Assembly: GCA_035255485.1 (NCBI GenBank)
Contig: DATEZO010000307.1
Span: forward strand, 1 to 15,307
Direction: 5' to 3'
Length of the DNA: 15,307 nt
From: DATEZO01 sp035255485
GTDB taxonomy: Bacteria; Pseudomonadota; Gammaproteobacteria; Burkholderiales; Burkholderiaceae_D
Shown: in pieces, positions 13,754 through 15,307 of the stretch
Numbering within the stretch: position 1 is the stretch's first letter
Layout: each line of letters opens with the position of its first letter
Made by a program: the position numbers and the translations under genes
Notes under the pieces: model-generated
The model's database searches: none
Told to the model about the DNA's origin: nothing
Seen by the model: only the letters and a program-made list of their open reading frames with translations

Positions 13754-14632
13754 TTAAATGTAGTGATCAACCAGCAGCGCGGCAAATAGCAGTGACAGGT
13801 ACATGATCGAGTAGGCAAAGGTTTTGCGCGCGACCAGATCGGTGTAATGCCGATAGATCTGCCACGCGTACCACAGGAAAATCAGGTCCAGCACAAGCGC
13901 GCTGACGAGATAGGTCAAGCCGCTCATATGGACCGCATAAGGCAGAAACGTGGTTGCCGCCAGGGCAATCGTGTACAGCAGGATCTGAAGTTGCGTAAAC
14001 GCCATGCCATGCGTAACGGGCAGCATCGGCAATCCGGATTTTACGTAATCGTCGCGACGGTACAGGGACAGCGACCAGAAGTGCGGCGGCGTCCATACGA
14101 AAATGATCATGACCAGCAGCCATGCCTGCATCGGCACATCATTGGCGATGGCAGCCCAGCCCAGAGCCGGCGGCATCGCCCCGGACAAGCCACCGATCAC
14201 GATATTTTGCGGCGTCATCGGCTTCAGAATCATGGTGTAGATCACCGCGTAGCCGACGAAGGTGGCGAAGGTGAGCCACATGGTGAGCGGATTGACAAAG
14301 CTGTACAGCACCCACATGCCGATACCGCCAATCACGCCGGAAAAAATCAACGTCTGCGGCACCGTGATCTCGCCACGCGCCATCGGACGCCGTGCCGTGC
14401 GCGCCATGCGGGCATCGATCTCACGCTCCACCAGGCAGTTGACGGCAAAGGCAGCACCGGCCAGCAGCCAGATACCGATTGTTGCAGCGGCGAGGATCCT
14501 CCAGTCCGGCAACCCGGGGGTTGCCAGAAACATGCCGATGACTGCGCAAAATACAGCCAGTTGCGTTACACGCGGCTTGGTCAGTGCCCAATATTGGGCG
14601 ATGCGATTGGGATGTATAGTTAGCGTTGTCAT
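13754..14632 (-). CDS. ctaB: Protoheme IX farnesyltransferase (heme O synthase)
   Basis: Adds a farnesyl group to heme B to make heme O, an integral membrane UbiA-family prenyltransferase also called CyoE/COX10. The 292-aa protein has about eight or nine hydrophobic segments. The prenyl-diphosphate motif NCLVEREIDARMARTARRP is at 65-83 with the betaproteobacterial Glu form of the first acid. The second conserved loop ILKPMTPQNIVIGGLSGAMPP follows, and TPPHFWSLSLYRRDDY is the third. It lies 12 bases after ctaA, whose product oxidises heme O to heme A, so the two steps are made together, with sco supplying copper for the same oxidase. Confidence 0.97.
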   Translation of the reverse strand: MTTLTIHPNRIAQYWALTKPRVTQLAVFCAVIGMFLATPGLPDWRILAAATIGIWLLAGAAFAVNCLVEREIDARMARTARRPMARGEITVPQTLIFSGVIGGIGMWVLYSFVNPLTMWLTFATFVGYAVIYTMILKPMTPQNIVIGGLSGAMPPALGWAAIANDVPMQAWLLVMIIFVWTPPHFWSLSLYRRDDYVKSGLPMLPVTHGMAFTQLQILLYTIALAATTFLPYAVHMSGLTYLVSALVLDLIFLWYAWQIYRHYTDLVARKTFAYSIMYLSLLFAALLVDHYI

Positions 14633-14644
14633 ACAGTGAAAAGC

Positions 14645-15307
14645 CTATGCTGGCGACAGGCGCGTTGTTGCCGGCTGCACTACCATGCGGTTCGAAATAC
14701 TGATTTTGTAGTTTAACATGGTCAGTAACAGCGCAAGCAACGCGGCACCGCCGTTATGAATCACTGCAAGCGCCAGCGGCCAGTTCAGGAAAATCGTCGA
14801 TATTCCGGTAGCAAGCTGGAGCAGTACGATCATCAGCAGCCAGCGTCCAGTCTTGCGCAAGCCGTCGATTTTCAGCGCCCGATGCGCAACCCAGGCAATC
14901 AGCGCGGCTGCGACAAATGCAAACATGCGATGCGTCCAGTGAATCGCGGTCAATGCCGGAAACGGCAGGAAATCACCGCCCGCGGTTTTCCCAAGGCTGC
15001 GCCACAGCGTGAAACCATGTTCGAAATCCATCTGCGGGACAATGGTTCCATTGCACAAGGGAAATTGACTGCACGCCAGCGTCGCATAATTGGTGCTAAC
15101 CCATCCGCCGAGCGCAAGCTGGATGGCAAGCAGAAGGGCGGCCATAATGGCCGGAACGCGCAATGTGGCGGCTTGCGGCGCGACCGGAAGATGCGCGCTC
15201 TGCCGCGCCGCGAGCCAGGCCAATAGCGCCAGCAGCGATATACCGAGTAGCAGATGGGTGGTCACGATGATCGGCTGCAGTTTCATGGTAACCGTCCAGG
15301 CGCCGAA
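14645..15307 (-). CDS. ctaA: Heme A synthase, COX15/CtaA (C-terminal part, cut by window edge)
   Basis: Oxidises the methyl group of heme O to the formyl group of heme A in the membrane. Only about 220 C-terminal residues are inside the window. The Met at 15286 is internal: the frame stays open to the edge and reads FGAWTVT directly before MKLQPIIVTTHLLLG, the usual GAWTVTMKL-type family segment. Heme-ligand type histidines are seen in TTHLLLG, IHWTHRMFAF and AVIHNGG, and a paired-Cys loop in LACSQFPLCNG. Four to five transmembrane segments are visible. A full family member is about 350-380 aa, so roughly 40% lies outside. Confidence 0.94.
   Translation of the reverse strand, partial: FGAWTVTMKLQPIIVTTHLLLGISLLALLAWLAARQSAHLPVAPQAATLRVPAIMAALLLAIQLALGGWVSTNYATLACSQFPLCNGTIVPQMDFEHGFTLWRSLGKTAGGDFLPFPALTAIHWTHRMFAFVAAALIAWVAHRALKIDGLRKTGRWLLMIVLLQLATGISTIFLNWPLALAVIHNGGAALLALLLTMLNYKISISNRMVVQPATTRLSPA

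Noticed and set aside
14645..15286. A complete 213-aa protein starting at Met 15286
   Set aside because: The frame remains open to the window end and continues the CtaA signature, so this Met is internal to a longer ctaA gene.
1..15307. tRNA, rRNA, CRISPR arrays, insertion sequences, phage genes
   Set aside because: Looked for on both strands. No cloverleaf, regular short repeat array, transposase or integrase reading frame was found.

Overview
The window reads as chromosomal DNA of a betaproteobacterium, order Burkholderiales, most likely family Oxalobacteraceae. This is inferred from protein style and gene order: rpe-gph-trpE-trpG-trpD-trpC, apaG next to mltA, and ctaA-ctaB-sco running toward rpoH. 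No phage, transposase, CRISPR array, rRNA or tRNA was seen. Most of it is core housekeeping DNA; the interest lies in the regulatory and intergenic parts.

Left part (1-2900). A crotonase-family enoyl-CoA hydratase lies on the minus strand. Divergent from it is a small stress cluster: two 145-aa universal stress proteins (61% identical by hand count) and a hemerythrin-like protein. An FNR/Anr-type box precedes the first usp gene and a weaker one precedes the second. This stretch is visibly more AT-rich than the rest. It ends in an AT-rich convergent intergenic region that holds one copy of a two-copy repeat and a long imperfect hairpin.

Middle (2909-10372). mltA (lytic transglycosylase lipoprotein) and apaG are on the minus strand. 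Between them, on the plus strand, is a 46-codon gene for a single-span membrane protein whose start lies only 14 bases from that of mltA. From 4790 the plus strand carries rpe, gph, a Trp-rich leader ORF (29 codons, four Trp near its end), a terminator-like hairpin with seven T, then trpE, trpG, trpD and trpC. The leader start codon overlaps the gph stop codon. This suggests that tryptophan-responsive attenuation is built into a longer rpe-gph-trp operon. TrpE and TrpG together make anthranilate, and TrpD and TrpC carry it to indole-3-glycerol phosphate. The remaining trp genes are not in the window.

Right part (10373-15307). A second copy of the repeat lies between trpC and a convergent glycerate 2-kinase gene. 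The region between the kinase and rpoH contains a perfect CIRCE operator (HrcA site) overlapping a probable rpoH promoter, which would place the heat-shock sigma factor under HrcA. A strong terminator follows rpoH. The minus strand then carries the cytochrome oxidase maturation genes ctaA (cut by the window edge), ctaB/cyoE and a SCO1/SenC copper chaperone.
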